DNA from: Streptomyces sp. TBY4
GTDB taxonomy: Bacteria; Actinomycetota; Actinomycetes; Streptomycetales; Streptomycetaceae
Length of the DNA stretch: 64,000 bases
Reading direction: 5' to 3'
Assembly: GCF_024213195.1 (NCBI RefSeq)
Contig: NZ_JANAVF010000015.1
Location: 124,001-188,000 of the forward strand
Shown here: positions 17,310 through 25,958 of the stretch, piece after piece
How positions within the stretch are numbered: the first letter of the stretch is position 1
Layout: every line of letters begins with the position of its first letter
The notes under the pieces: generated by a model
Databases searched by the model: none
What the model saw: the letters and a program-made list of their open reading frames with translations, nothing else
What the model was told of the DNA's origin: nothing
Translations under genes and position numbers: made by a program

Positions 17310-20228
17310 ATGACGACCGAGTCCGACCCCTCGTACCCGGACCACTGGGAAGCCGATGTCGTCCTTCGGGACGGCGGCACCGCCCGGATCCGGCCCATCA
17401 CCACCGACGACGCGGGCCGGCTGGTCAGCTTCTACGAGCAGGTCTCGGACGAGTCCAAGTACTACCGCTTCTTCGCTCCCTACCCCCGCCTCTCCGACCG
17501 CGACGTCCACCGCTTCACGCACCACGACTACGTGGACCGGGTCGGGCTCGCCGCGACGATCGGCGGCGAGTTCATCGCCACCGTCCGCTACGACCGGATC
17601 GGCGCCGACGGCCGCTCGGCCACCGGGCCCTCCGACGAGGCCGAGGTCGCCTTCCTCGTGCAGGACGCCCACCAGGGACGCGGGGTCGCCTCCGCCCTGC
17701 TCGAACACATCGGCGCGGTGGCCCGCGAGCGGGGGATCCGCCGCTTCGCGGCCGAGGTGCTGCCCGCCAACACCAAGATGATCAAGGTGTTCACCGACGC
17801 CGGCTACCAGCAGAAGCGCAGCTTCGAGGACGGCTCCGTCCACCTCACCCTCGACCTCGAACCGACCGCCGAGTCCCTCGCCGTCCAGCGCGCCCGCGAA
17901 CAGCGCGCCGAGGCCCGCTCCGTCCAGCGGCTGCTGTCCCCCGGCTCGGTGGCGGTGATCGGCGTCAGCCGCTCCCTCGCGGGCGTGGGCGCGGCCGCCC
18001 TGCGCAACCTGCGCGACAGCGGCTTCCACGGCCACCTCTACGCCGTCAACGAGGCGGCCACCCGCGATCTGCTCGACGGCGTACGGGCCTACCCCACGCT
18101 CGGCGCCATCGGCGCCCCGGTCGACCTCGCCGTCATCGCCGTCCCGGCCGACCGGGTCCCGGACGCGGTGGCGGCCTGCGGCGAGCACGGGGTGCAGGGG
18201 CTGGTCGTCCTCTCCGCCGGATACGGGGAGAGCGGGGCCGAGGGCCTGGCCCGCCAGCGCGAACTGGTGCGGCAGGTGCGCTCGTACGGGATGCGGCTGA
18301 TCGGGCCGAACGCCTTCGGGGTGATCAACACCGCCCCCGAGGTGGAGCTGAACGCCTCCCTGGCCCCCGCTCCGGCGCCCGCCCGGGGCCGGGTCGGCCT
18401 CTTCACCCAGTCCGGGGCGATCGGCATCGCGCTGCTCTCCGGACTGCTGCGGCGCGGGGAGGGGCTGTCCTCCTTCGTCTCCGCCGGGAACCGGGCAGAC
18501 GTCTCCGGCAACGACATCCTCCAGTACTGGTACGACGACGAGGCCACCGACGTCGCGCTCATGTACCTGGAGACCCTGGGCAATCCGAGGAAGTTCACCC
18601 GGCTCGCCCGGCGCACGGCCGCCGTCAAGCCGGTGGTCGTGGCCAAGGGCGGCCGCCACACCCCCGCCGGACATGTGGTCCCCGGCACCCGGCTGCCCGA
18701 GGCGACGGTCTCGGAGCTGCTGAGGCAGGCCGGCGTCATCCGGGTCGACACGGTGACCGACCTGGTGGACGTCGGCCTGCTGCTGGCCTCGCAGCCCGTA
18801 CCGGCCGGGCCGCGAGTGGCCATCCTCGGCAACTCCGAATCGCTCGGGGTCCTCACCTACGACGCCTGCCTGACGGAGGGGCTGCGGCCGCTGCCGCCGC
18901 TCGACCTGACCACCGCGGCCTCGCCGGAGGACTTCCGCACGGCCGTCGCCGCGGCGCTGGCCTCGCCGGACACCGACGCCGTGGTCGTCACCGCGATCCC
19001 GTGGGTGAGCGAGCACGCCCTCGCCGACGAGCTGGCTGAGGCCCTGCGGGCAGCGGCCGCCGCACACCCCGGCAAGCCGGTGGCCGTGGTCCACGTGGAG
19101 CTCGGCGCCCTCGCGGAGGCGCTCTCGGCCGCCACGGCGCCGGCCGCGGCGAAGGCCCCCGCCGACGCCTCGCCGCCCGAGGCCCTGCCGACGCCCGCGA
19201 CGGCCCTGGCGGCCGTGGCCTCGGGGGCGGAGGCCGTGGTGGACACCGTGGTGGACACCGCCTCCGCGCCCTCCTCCCCTTCCGCCCTCGCAGCGCCCTT
19301 CCGGCCGGAGCCGGCCTCCGGCGGCGCGGGGAGCGCGGCCGCGCCCGTACCCGGAGCCGCCCGGATCCCCAGCTATCCCGCGGCCGAGCGGGCCGTGAAG
19401 GCCGTCGCCGAAGCCGTCCGGTACGGGCAGTGGCGCCGGGGCATCGCCGAGGTAGGACAGGTGCCCGAGTTCGAGGACATCGACGAGAGCGGGGCCGCCG
19501 GTCAGCTCTCCCGCCTGCTGGCCGGCGTAGGGGAGGAGCAGGCGGTCACCCTGGACGACCCGGACGGCCGCGAGCTGCTCGCCCGCTACGGGATCCGGGT
19601 GCTCTCCACGCTCCCGGCCCCCAGCGCCGACGCCGCGGTCCGGGCCGCCGCGGTCCTCGGCTACCCGGTCGCGCTCAAGACCACCGCCCCGCACCTGCGC
19701 CACCGCGCCGACCTCGGCGGCGTCCGCCTCGACCTCACCACCGAGGCCGAGCTGCGCCGCTCGTACGAGGAGCTCACCCACGCCCTGGGCAAGCCGCAGG
19801 AGCTGCTCCCCGTGGTGCAGTCGATGGTCCCCCGGGGCGTCGACACCGTCATCCGCTCCGTCATCGACCCCGCCGCCGGAGCCGTGCTGTCCTTCGGGCT
19901 GTCCGGGGTCGCCTCCGAACTGCTCGGCGACACCGCCCACCGGCTGGTTCCCGCCACGGACAAGGACGCGGCGGGCCTGATCCGCTCGATCCGCACCGCC
20001 CCGCTGCTCTTCGGCTGGCGCGGCAGCGACCCCGTGGACACCCCCGCCCTGGAGGAGCTGCTCCTGCGCCTCTCCCGCCTCGTCGACGACCACCCCGAGG
20101 TGGTCGGGGTCGCCCTGGAGCCCGTCGTCGTCGCCACCGAGGGGCTGTCCGTGCTCAGCGCGACCGTCCGTATCGCCCACCCGCCCGCCCGCGGCGACCT
20201 CGGCCCGCGGACCCTGCCCAGCTACTGA
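17310..20228 (+). CDS. patA: protein lysine acetyltransferase: GNAT + ADP-forming acyl-CoA ligase fusion (PatA type)
   Basis: A 972-residue protein. Residues about 20-185 are a GNAT domain (VAFLVQDAHQGRGVASALLEH, acetyl-CoA loop). Residues about 205-310 are a CoA-binding Rossmann domain and about 340-610 the succinyl-CoA-ligase-like domain. An Ala/Pro-rich linker (about 610-690) precedes an ATP-grasp domain (about 740-970). The N-terminal GNAT order is that of S. lividans PatA, which acetylates acyl-CoA synthetases; in Salmonella Pat the GNAT is C-terminal. The ligase-type catalytic His was not located with confidence, so a regulatory acyl-CoA sensing role is likely. AAGGTGA precedes ATG 17310. 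It is divergent from ptsH. Confidence 0.88.
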   Translation: MTTESDPSYPDHWEADVVLRDGGTARIRPITTDDAGRLVSFYEQVSDESKYYRFFAPYPRLSDRDVHRFTHHDYVDRVGLAATIGGEFIATVRYDRIGADGRSATGPSDEAEVAFLVQDAHQGRGVASALLEHIGAVARERGIRRFAAEVLPANTKMIKVFTDAGYQQKRSFEDGSVHLTLDLEPTAESLAVQRAREQRAEARSVQRLLSPGSVAVIGVSRSLAGVGAAALRNLRDSGFHGHLYAVNEAATRDLLDGVRAYPTLGAIGAPVDLAVIAVPADRVPDAVAACGEHGVQGLVVLSAGYGESGAEGLARQRELVRQVRSYGMRLIGPNAFGVINTAPEVELNASLAPAPAPARGRVGLFTQSGAIGIALLSGLLRRGEGLSSFVSAGNRADVSGNDILQYWYDDEATDVALMYLETLGNPRKFTRLARRTAAVKPVVVAKGGRHTPAGHVVPGTRLPEATVSELLRQAGVIRVDTVTDLVDVGLLLASQPVPAGPRVAILGNSESLGVLTYDACLTEGLRPLPPLDLTTAASPEDFRTAVAAALASPDTDAVVVTAIPWVSEHALADELAEALRAAAAAHPGKPVAVVHVELGALAEALSAATAPAAAKAPADASPPEALPTPATALAAVASGAEAVVDTVVDTASAPSSPSALAAPFRPEPASGGAGSAAAPVPGAARIPSYPAAERAVKAVAEAVRYGQWRRGIAEVGQVPEFEDIDESGAAGQLSRLLAGVGEEQAVTLDDPDGRELLARYGIRVLSTLPAPSADAAVRAAAVLGYPVALKTTAPHLRHRADLGGVRLDLTTEAELRRSYEELTHALGKPQELLPVVQSMVPRGVDTVIRSVIDPAAGAVLSFGLSGVASELLGDTAHRLVPATDKDAAGLIRSIRTAPLLFGWRGSDPVDTPALEELLLRLSRLVDDHPEVVGVALEPVVVATEGLSVLSATVRIAHPPARGDLGPRTLPSY

Positions 20229-20285
20229 GGTCCGGCGGGCCCCAGGGCGGCCGGGGCGCCCCGTACGGGCCTTAGGATGGACCTC

Positions 20286-20882
20286 ATGGCGAAATCCGGT
20301 ACGACGACCCAGGGGCTGCGCACGGCGATCGAGCGCAGCGGCTACTACCCGGCCCTCGTGGCCGAGGCCGTGGAGGCCGCGGTGGGCGGCGAGCCGATTT
20401 CGTCGTACCTGGTCCACCAGGAGACGACCTTCGACTCCAACGAGGTGCGCCGGCACGTCACCGTGCTGGTCCTGACCGGAAACCGGTTCATCGTCAGCCA
20501 CACCGACGAGCAGGCCGCCGACGCCGGATCCCCCTCGCCGTACGCGACCACCTCCACCGAGTCGGTCAAGCTGGCCAGCATCTCCTCGGTGGTGCTCAGC
20601 CGCGTCGTCGCCAACCCGGAGTCCTACACCCCCGGCACCCTGCCCCGCGAGGTCGTCCTGACCATCGGCTGGGGCGCCGTCTCGCGCATCGACCTGGAGC
20701 CCGCCGCCTGCGGCGACCAGAACTGCGACGCCGACCACGGTTACACCGGCAACTCCACCGCCGACGACCTCAGCCTGCGCGTCAGCGAGGCCGGCGACGG
20801 CCCCGAGGCGGTCCGCCAGACCCTGGTCTTCGCGCAGGCGCTCAGCGAAGCGACCGCGGCCACCTCCACCCCCGCCCGCTGA
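20286..20882 (+). CDS. conserved actinobacterial protein (DUF5998-like)
   Basis: A 198-residue soluble protein with no catalytic motif I recognise. The middle contains strands VTVLVLTGNRFIVSHTDEQ, and there is a short Cys/His pattern CGDQNCDADHGYTG near residue 145. It resembles the protein family that accompanies the following phosphodiesterase in Streptomyces. ATG 20286 is preceded by TAGGAT (20273-20278) ending 7 nt upstream, suggesting a leaderless mRNA; another ATG at 20277 would be inside that hexamer. It overlaps the next gene (TGATG). Confidence 0.65.
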   Translation: MAKSGTTTQGLRTAIERSGYYPALVAEAVEAAVGGEPISSYLVHQETTFDSNEVRRHVTVLVLTGNRFIVSHTDEQAADAGSPSPYATTSTESVKLASISSVVLSRVVANPESYTPGTLPREVVLTIGWGAVSRIDLEPAACGDQNCDADHGYTGNSTADDLSLRVSEAGDGPEAVRQTLVFAQALSEATAATSTPAR

Positions 20883-22087
20883 TGGCGTACTCCGCCGCGC
20901 AGAACTGGCAGGACGAGCCGGAGCTGCTGGACCTGGCGGGCGCCCCCGTGCCGCACTACGGCACCGGCTCGCTCGCCGACCTGCTGCCCACCCTCGTCGC
21001 AGGCCAGGGCGTACCCGGCTTCGAGGCCTCGATCGCCGAGCTGACCCCGGCCGACCGCAACTGCGTGTTCCTGGTCGACGGCATGGGCTGGGAGCAGATC
21101 AAGGCCCACCCGGACGAGGCCCCGTACCTCACCTCCCTGCTCGGCAGCTCGCGCGGCGGCACCGGCCGCCCGATCACCGCGGGCTTCCCGGCGACCACCG
21201 CCACCTCGCTGGCCTCCGTCGGCACCGGCCTGCCGCCCGCGCGGCACGGGCTGCCCGGCTACACCGTGCGCAATCCGGCCACCGGCGAACTGATGAACCA
21301 GCTCCGCTGGCACCCGTGGACCCCGCCCAAGCCCTGGCAGCCGTACCCGACGGTCTTCCAGCAGGCGGACGCGGCCGGGGTGGCCACGGCGCAGGTGTCC
21401 TCGCCCGCCTTCCAGACGACCCCGCTCACCAAGGTCGCGCTGAGCGGCGGCACCTTCCTCGGCCGGATGACCGGCGAGGAGCGCATGGACCTCGCGGCCG
21501 AGCGGCTCGCGGCCGGCGACCGCTCCCTGGTCTACACGTACTACAGCGAGCTCGACGGGGCCGGTCACCGGCACGGCGTCGACTCCGACGCCTGGCGCGG
21601 CCAGCTGATGTACGTGGACCGCCTCGTCCAGCGCCTCGCCGAGCAACTGCCGCCGCGCACCGCGCTGTACGTGACCGCCGACCACGGCATGGTGGACGTC
21701 CCCTTCGACGAGGACTCCCGCATCGACTACGACGACGACTGGGAACTCGGCGCGGGCGTGGCCCTGCTCGGCGGCGAGGGCCGGGCCCGGCACGTGTACG
21801 CCGTACCGGGCGCCGAGGCCGACGTCCTCACCGTCTGGCGCGAGGTGCTCGGCGACCGCTTCTGGGTCGCCAGCCGCGCGGAAGCCCTGGACCTGGGCTG
21901 GTTCGGGGCGCCGGGCGAATGCGACGAGCGGGTCCTCGGCCGCATCGGCGACGTGATCGCCGCCGCCCAGGCCGACGTGGCGATCACGGCCTCACGGGCC
22001 GAACCCAACGAGTCGGCCCTCGCGGGCATGCACGGCTCCATGACCCCGGCCGAACAGCTCGTCCCGCTGCTCGAAATCCGCTCCTGA
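20882..22087 (+). CDS. alkaline-phosphatase superfamily phosphodiesterase/nucleotide pyrophosphatase
   Basis: A 401-residue type I phosphodiesterase/nucleotide pyrophosphatase-like enzyme. The metal-binding Asp lies in VFLVDGMGW and the nucleophile Thr in AGFPATTATS. Distal metal ligands are ELDGAGHRHG and TADHGMVD, with a final His near LAGMHGSM. No signal peptide is visible, so it acts in the cytoplasm. Its start overlaps the preceding stop by one base, so the two genes are coupled. The substrate is not predictable. Confidence 0.88.
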   Translation: MAYSAAQNWQDEPELLDLAGAPVPHYGTGSLADLLPTLVAGQGVPGFEASIAELTPADRNCVFLVDGMGWEQIKAHPDEAPYLTSLLGSSRGGTGRPITAGFPATTATSLASVGTGLPPARHGLPGYTVRNPATGELMNQLRWHPWTPPKPWQPYPTVFQQADAAGVATAQVSSPAFQTTPLTKVALSGGTFLGRMTGEERMDLAAERLAAGDRSLVYTYYSELDGAGHRHGVDSDAWRGQLMYVDRLVQRLAEQLPPRTALYVTADHGMVDVPFDEDSRIDYDDDWELGAGVALLGGEGRARHVYAVPGAEADVLTVWREVLGDRFWVASRAEALDLGWFGAPGECDERVLGRIGDVIAAAQADVAITASRAEPNESALAGMHGSMTPAEQLVPLLEIRS

Positions 22088-22171
22088 CGCTCCCGGGTCC
22101 CGGCGCTCCCGCGCCCCGGACCCCCGAGGCCGTCCCCCTGCCCCCTCCCTTCGAAAGGCCCTGTACTCCCC

Positions 22172-22822
22172 ATGCCCGAGCTGGTGTTCTTCTCCGGAAC
22201 GATGGACTGCGGAAAGAGCACGCTGGCTCTCCAGATCGCCCACAACCGCGATGCGCGGGGCCTGCAGGGCGTGATCTTCACGCGGGACGACCGTGCGGGG
22301 GAGGGCAAGCTGTCCTCGCGTCTGGGCCTGGTGACGGAGGCGGTGGAGGCGCCGGAGGGCATGGACCTGTATGCGTACCTGGTCGCGCAGCTCTCCCAGG
22401 GCGGCAAGGCGGACTACGTGATCGTGGACGAGGCCCAGTTCCTCGCGCCCGAGCAGATCGACCAGCTGGCGCGGATCGTGGACGACCTCGGCATGGACGT
22501 GTTCGCCTTCGGAATCACCACGGACTTCCGCACCAAGCTCTTCCCCGGCTCGCAGCGCCTGATCGAGCTGGCGGACCGCCTGGAGCAGCTCCAGGTGGAG
22601 GCCCTGTGCTGGTGCGGGGCCCGGGCCACCCACAACGCCCGTACGGTGGGCGGCGAGATGGTGGTGGAAGGCGCCCAGGTGGTGGTCGGCGACGTGAACC
22701 GCCCGGCGGGGGAGATCGGCTACGAGGTCCTGTGCCGCCGCCACCACCGCAAGCGGATGACCTCGGCGGCGGCCCACGCGGGTGCCCTCTCCCCGGACGT
22801 CCTCCCGGTCAACCACGCCTGA
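22172..22822 (+). CDS. tdk: thymidine kinase
   Basis: A 216-residue class II thymidine kinase that phosphorylates thymidine in salvage. The P-loop GTMDCGKS (9-16) and Walker B VDEAQF (catalytic Glu) are visible, with a lid and the zinc site formed by CWCG and a distal Cys/His (CRRHH). GAAAGG precedes ATG 22172. It is the last clear housekeeping gene before the biosynthetic cluster. Confidence 0.96.
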   Translation: MPELVFFSGTMDCGKSTLALQIAHNRDARGLQGVIFTRDDRAGEGKLSSRLGLVTEAVEAPEGMDLYAYLVAQLSQGGKADYVIVDEAQFLAPEQIDQLARIVDDLGMDVFAFGITTDFRTKLFPGSQRLIELADRLEQLQVEALCWCGARATHNARTVGGEMVVEGAQVVVGDVNRPAGEIGYEVLCRRHHRKRMTSAAAHAGALSPDVLPVNHA

Positions 22823-22896
22823 CGGCATCCCCGCCCACAGCAGCACTCCGGTCACACAGGAAATGCCGGCCGACCGCCCTGCCGGTTCGGCTCCGC

Positions 22897-22939
22897 TCTA
22901 GCCGGGCCCGAGCGGCGGTCCACCGGGGGTCCATAGAGA
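22897..22939 (+). promoter_or_regulatory. weak SARP-type box ahead of serine hydrolase 1
   Basis: Heptamers TCTAGCC (22897), CCGAGCG (22908) and TCCACCG (22919) start exactly 11 bp apart, and TAGAGA (22934-22939) begins 8 bp after the last. The individual repeats are degenerate, so this is only a candidate. Confidence 0.35.
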
Positions 22940-22997
22940 GGCGGCAGTCGGCCGCCAGGAAGGAAGGCCGCTCTCCCCGTGTGAAGGACGGAACACA

Positions 22998-24191
22998 GTG
23001 CAGCTATACCCCCAGGCAGGGCTGACCGAGGACGCGTTCGCCGAGGTCGCCGGCGTCTTCGAGGAGAACTTCGCCGCAGGCGAGGAGGTGGGCGCGGCCG
23101 TCTGCGTCTACCATCGCGGGCGTCCGGTGGTGGACCTGTGGGGCGGCTGGGCCGACCCCGGCCGCACCGACCCGTGGCGCGCGGACACCCTCGCGGTGCT
23201 CGCCTCGCCGACCAAGGCGCTGGTCACCGCTGCCTTCCTGCACCTGGCCGGGCAGCAGGGCCTGGACCTGGACCGGCCCGTGGCGGCCGACTGGCCCGAG
23301 TTCGCCGCGCACGGCAAGGCCGCCATCACCCCCCGCATGATCCTCACGCAGCGCTCCGGGGTCGTCTGCCTCGACCACGCACCCCTCACCCCGTACGCGC
23401 TGCGCGCCCACACCCCGGTGGCCGAGGCGCTCGCCGCGGCCCGCCCCGAGTGGGAGCCGGACACGGCGCACGGCTACCACGCCACCACCTACGGCCACCT
23501 GCTGAGCGAGCTCATCCGGCGCCGCACCGGCCTGACCGCGGGCCGGTACTTCGCCCGCCACCTCGCCGGACCCCTCGGCCTGGACGCCCACATCGGGCTG
23601 CCCGCCGACTCGGGCGCGCACCTGGCCACGATGCTGGAGTCGAAGGCCGAGGCCCTCATGGACGGCGCCGACCCCGGCACCGAACTCGACATGCTCCGCG
23701 CCCTCGGCGACCCCGGATCGCTCACCCACCGGGCCATGATCGGGAGCATGCGCCTGCACGACGCCCTCGACCCGGCCGTCGAGGACCCCTCGTACGGCGG
23801 CCTGGCCAGTGCCGCCGCGCTGGCCAGGCTCTTCGCCGCCCTCGTCGGCGAGGTCGACGGCATCCGGCTGATCAGCCCCGACCGTACGGAAGAACTCGCC
23901 CGGCCCCTCTCCCGCGGCACCTGCCGGGTAGTGCTGCTGCCCAGCACCTGGGGGCTCGGCTTCATGCTCCCCGACAGCCCGGTCTTTCCGGCCTCCGCAG
24001 GGCTCGGCGCCCGTGCCTTCGGCTTCGACGGCGCCAACGGCACCTTCGTCTTCGCCGATCCGGACCGCGAACTGGCCTTCGCGTACGTCCAGAACGCCGG
24101 CTCCCGCACCATCGGCCGCATGAACGACCGTGCGCACCGCCTCGTAGAGGCCGTGCACCGCTCCGTCAAGGCGGTCGGCGTCCCGCTCTAG
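22998..24191 (+). CDS. beta-lactamase-like serine hydrolase, copy 1 (EstB/class C fold)
   Basis: A 397-residue cytoplasmic protein of the class C beta-lactamase/esterase EstB type. The nucleophile motif SPTK (about residue 71) and a Tyr motif YHATTYG (about residue 159) are in place; the third motif is HxG-like rather than KTG. GTG 22998 follows AAGGACGG. A close paralogue lies at 36299-37480: the first roughly 220 residues are nearly the same while the last 170 differ strongly. Its cluster position suggests esterase, acyl-transfer or self-protection work on the polyketide rather than penicillin hydrolysis (inference). It is followed by the ketoreductase gene. Confidence 0.85.
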   Translation: MQLYPQAGLTEDAFAEVAGVFEENFAAGEEVGAAVCVYHRGRPVVDLWGGWADPGRTDPWRADTLAVLASPTKALVTAAFLHLAGQQGLDLDRPVAADWPEFAAHGKAAITPRMILTQRSGVVCLDHAPLTPYALRAHTPVAEALAAARPEWEPDTAHGYHATTYGHLLSELIRRRTGLTAGRYFARHLAGPLGLDAHIGLPADSGAHLATMLESKAEALMDGADPGTELDMLRALGDPGSLTHRAMIGSMRLHDALDPAVEDPSYGGLASAAALARLFAALVGEVDGIRLISPDRTEELARPLSRGTCRVVLLPSTWGLGFMLPDSPVFPASAGLGARAFGFDGANGTFVFADPDRELAFAYVQNAGSRTIGRMNDRAHRLVEAVHRSVKAVGVPL

Positions 24192-24197
24192 CGGTCT

Positions 24198-24226
24198 TCC
24201 AGGGCATCTGGAGGGCGCTTTGAGCG
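24198..24226 (+). promoter_or_regulatory. weak SARP-type box ahead of the ketoreductase
   Basis: TCCAGGG (24198), TGGAGGG (24209) and TTGAGCG (24220) start at exact 11-bp intervals, about 50 bp before the ketoreductase start at 24275. Only the last repeat matches the SARP consensus well, and no clear -10 follows at 8 bp. Confidence 0.4.
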
Positions 24227-24274
24227 TGTGCTGCGAGCTTGGCGCCTCCTAGCCGGCATTTCACGGAGGAATAC

Positions 24275-25066
24275 ATGGCCAACCCCCCTACCGATGTGCG
24301 CACCGCCCTCGTCACCGGAGCCACCAGCGGCATCGGCCTGGAGATCGCCACCCGCCTGGCCCGGGCAGGCCACCGCGTCTTCCTGGGTGCACGCACCGCC
24401 GACCGGGTGGCCGAGACCGTCGCCGCCCTGCGCGCCGAGGGCCTCGAAGCGGACGGCCGGAGCCTGGACGTGACCTCCCGCGAGGACATCACCGCGTTCG
24501 TACGGGCCGCGACCGAGCGGTTCGGACCGGCCGGCATCCTCGTCAACAACGCCGGCCGCTCCGGCGGCGGCGTGACCCGCGAGGTCCCCGACGAGCTCTG
24601 GCTCGACGTCATCAACACCAACCTGAACAGCGTGTTCCTGATGACCAAGGACGTCCTCAACCAGGGCGGCATGCTGGAACAGGGCTGGGGCCGGATCATC
24701 AACATCGCCTCCACCGGCGGCAAGCAGGGCGTCCTGCACGGCGCGCCCTACTCGGCCTCCAAGCACGGCGTCGTCGGCTTCTCCAAGTCCCTCGGCCTGG
24801 AGCTGGCCAGGACCGGCGTCACCGTCAACGCGGTCTGCCCCGGCTTCGTCGAGACCCCGATGGCCGCACGCGTGCGCGAGACGTACGCCGGCCTGTGGGA
24901 CGTCAGCGTCGACGAGGCCCATGCCCGCGTCAGCGACCGCGTGCCGGTCGGCCGCTACGTGCTGCCCGAGGAGGTCGGCGCGATGGTCGACTACCTCGTC
25001 GGCCCGGGCGCCGCCTCCGTGACCGCGCAGGCCCTCAACGTCTGCGGCGGCCTCGGCAACTACTGA
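24275..25066 (+). CDS. type II PKS ketoreductase (ActIII-like)
   Basis: A 263-residue short-chain dehydrogenase that should reduce the C-9 ketone of the nascent polyketide with NADPH. The NADPH loop TGATSGIG, NNAG, catalytic Ser in IASTGGKQG and YSASK are present, and the C-terminus ends VCGGLGNY. As remembered, actinorhodin KR ActIII shares these blocks, including the ASTGGKQGV and VCPGFVETPMA segments. ATG 24275 follows GGAGGA (24265-24270). It is cotranscribed with the O-methyltransferase. Confidence 0.93.
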   Translation: MANPPTDVRTALVTGATSGIGLEIATRLARAGHRVFLGARTADRVAETVAALRAEGLEADGRSLDVTSREDITAFVRAATERFGPAGILVNNAGRSGGGVTREVPDELWLDVINTNLNSVFLMTKDVLNQGGMLEQGWGRIINIASTGGKQGVLHGAPYSASKHGVVGFSKSLGLELARTGVTVNAVCPGFVETPMAARVRETYAGLWDVSVDEAHARVSDRVPVGRYVLPEEVGAMVDYLVGPGAASVTAQALNVCGGLGNY

Positions 25067-25110
25067 CCGAACAGAACCCCACTCCACACCGGAAAGGAAA
25101 CACATCCCGC

Positions 25111-25872
25111 ATGAACGGCACGCAGAACACGGCCGAGCTGTACCTGGACCTTCTGGAGAAGGTCGTCACCAACGTGGTCTACGAGGACGCTCCGATCCCC
25201 AACGAGTGGTTCCCCGAGCAGGACTTCCGCCCCGAGAACCGCGAGACCGGCACCGACTGGCCCAGCGTCGCGCACACCATGGTCGGCCTCAAGCGCATCC
25301 GCAACATCCGTACCCTCCTCGACCAGGTCGTCGCCGACGGGGTGCCCGGTGACTTCATCGAGACCGGCGTGTGGCGCGGTGGCCTGTGCATCTTCGCCCG
25401 CGGCTACTTCAAGGCCCACGGGATCACCGACCGGACCGTCTGGCTCGCCGACTCCTTCGAGGGCATCCCGGTCACCGGCGACGAGAGCCACCCCATGGAC
25501 CAGGAGATGGCCCTGCACCGCTCCAACGACGTGCTCGGCGTCTCCGCCGACACCGTGCGGGAGAACTTCGGCCGCTACGGGCTCCTGGACGACCAGGTCC
25601 GCTTCCTGCCGGGCTGGTTCAAGGACACCCTGCCGACCGCCCCCGTCGAGCAGCTCGCGGTCCTCCGGCTCGACGGCGACCTGTACGAGTCCACCCTCGA
25701 CGCGCTCGACAACCTCTACCCGAAGCTCTCCACCGGCGGCTTCGTCGTCATCGACGACTACTTCATCCCGGCCTGCCGCAAGGCCGTGGACGAGTTCCGG
25801 GAGAAGCACGGCATCACGGACGAGGTCGAGGCCATCGACGACTACAGCGTCTTCTGGCGCCGCTCCGCCTGA
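25111..25872 (+). CDS. TylF/MycF-family O-methyltransferase
   Basis: A 253-residue SAM- and metal-dependent methyltransferase of the macrocin O-methyltransferase type. The SAM loop DFIETGVWRGG, DSFEGIP, and the metal/catalytic Asp residues in RLDGDLYEST and VIDDY are visible. Known members methylate hydroxyls on deoxysugars of macrolides, so it may methylate a sugar here rather than the aromatic core (inference). AAAGGA precedes ATG 25111. It lies 44 nt after the ketoreductase and ends at a strong convergent hairpin. Confidence 0.88.
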   Translation: MNGTQNTAELYLDLLEKVVTNVVYEDAPIPNEWFPEQDFRPENRETGTDWPSVAHTMVGLKRIRNIRTLLDQVVADGVPGDFIETGVWRGGLCIFARGYFKAHGITDRTVWLADSFEGIPVTGDESHPMDQEMALHRSNDVLGVSADTVRENFGRYGLLDDQVRFLPGWFKDTLPTAPVEQLAVLRLDGDLYESTLDALDNLYPKLSTGGFVVIDDYFIPACRKAVDEFREKHGITDEVEAIDDYSVFWRRSA

Positions 25873-25892
25873 GCCGACCGCCCGCCACCAAC

Positions 25893-25937
25893 GACTTCGG
25901 CCTCCAGGATCCGCTCGGGATCCTGGAGGCCGAAGTC
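25893..25937. terminator. convergent hairpin between O-methyltransferase and aromatase genes
   Basis: A perfect 20-bp stem (25893-25912 with 25918-25937) with a 5-nt loop separates two convergent operons. It has no T-run. Confidence 0.8.
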
Positions 25938-25958
25938 ATGTGGTGGTGGAGACGGCGG

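Noticed and set aside
17145..20738. 1197-codon open frame opposite patA
   Set aside because: Antisense shadow in high-GC DNA; low-complexity and without recognisable domains.
22998..24191. True penicillin-hydrolysing class C beta-lactamase
   Set aside because: No signal peptide and no KTG motif; the EstB-like hydrolase reading fits better.
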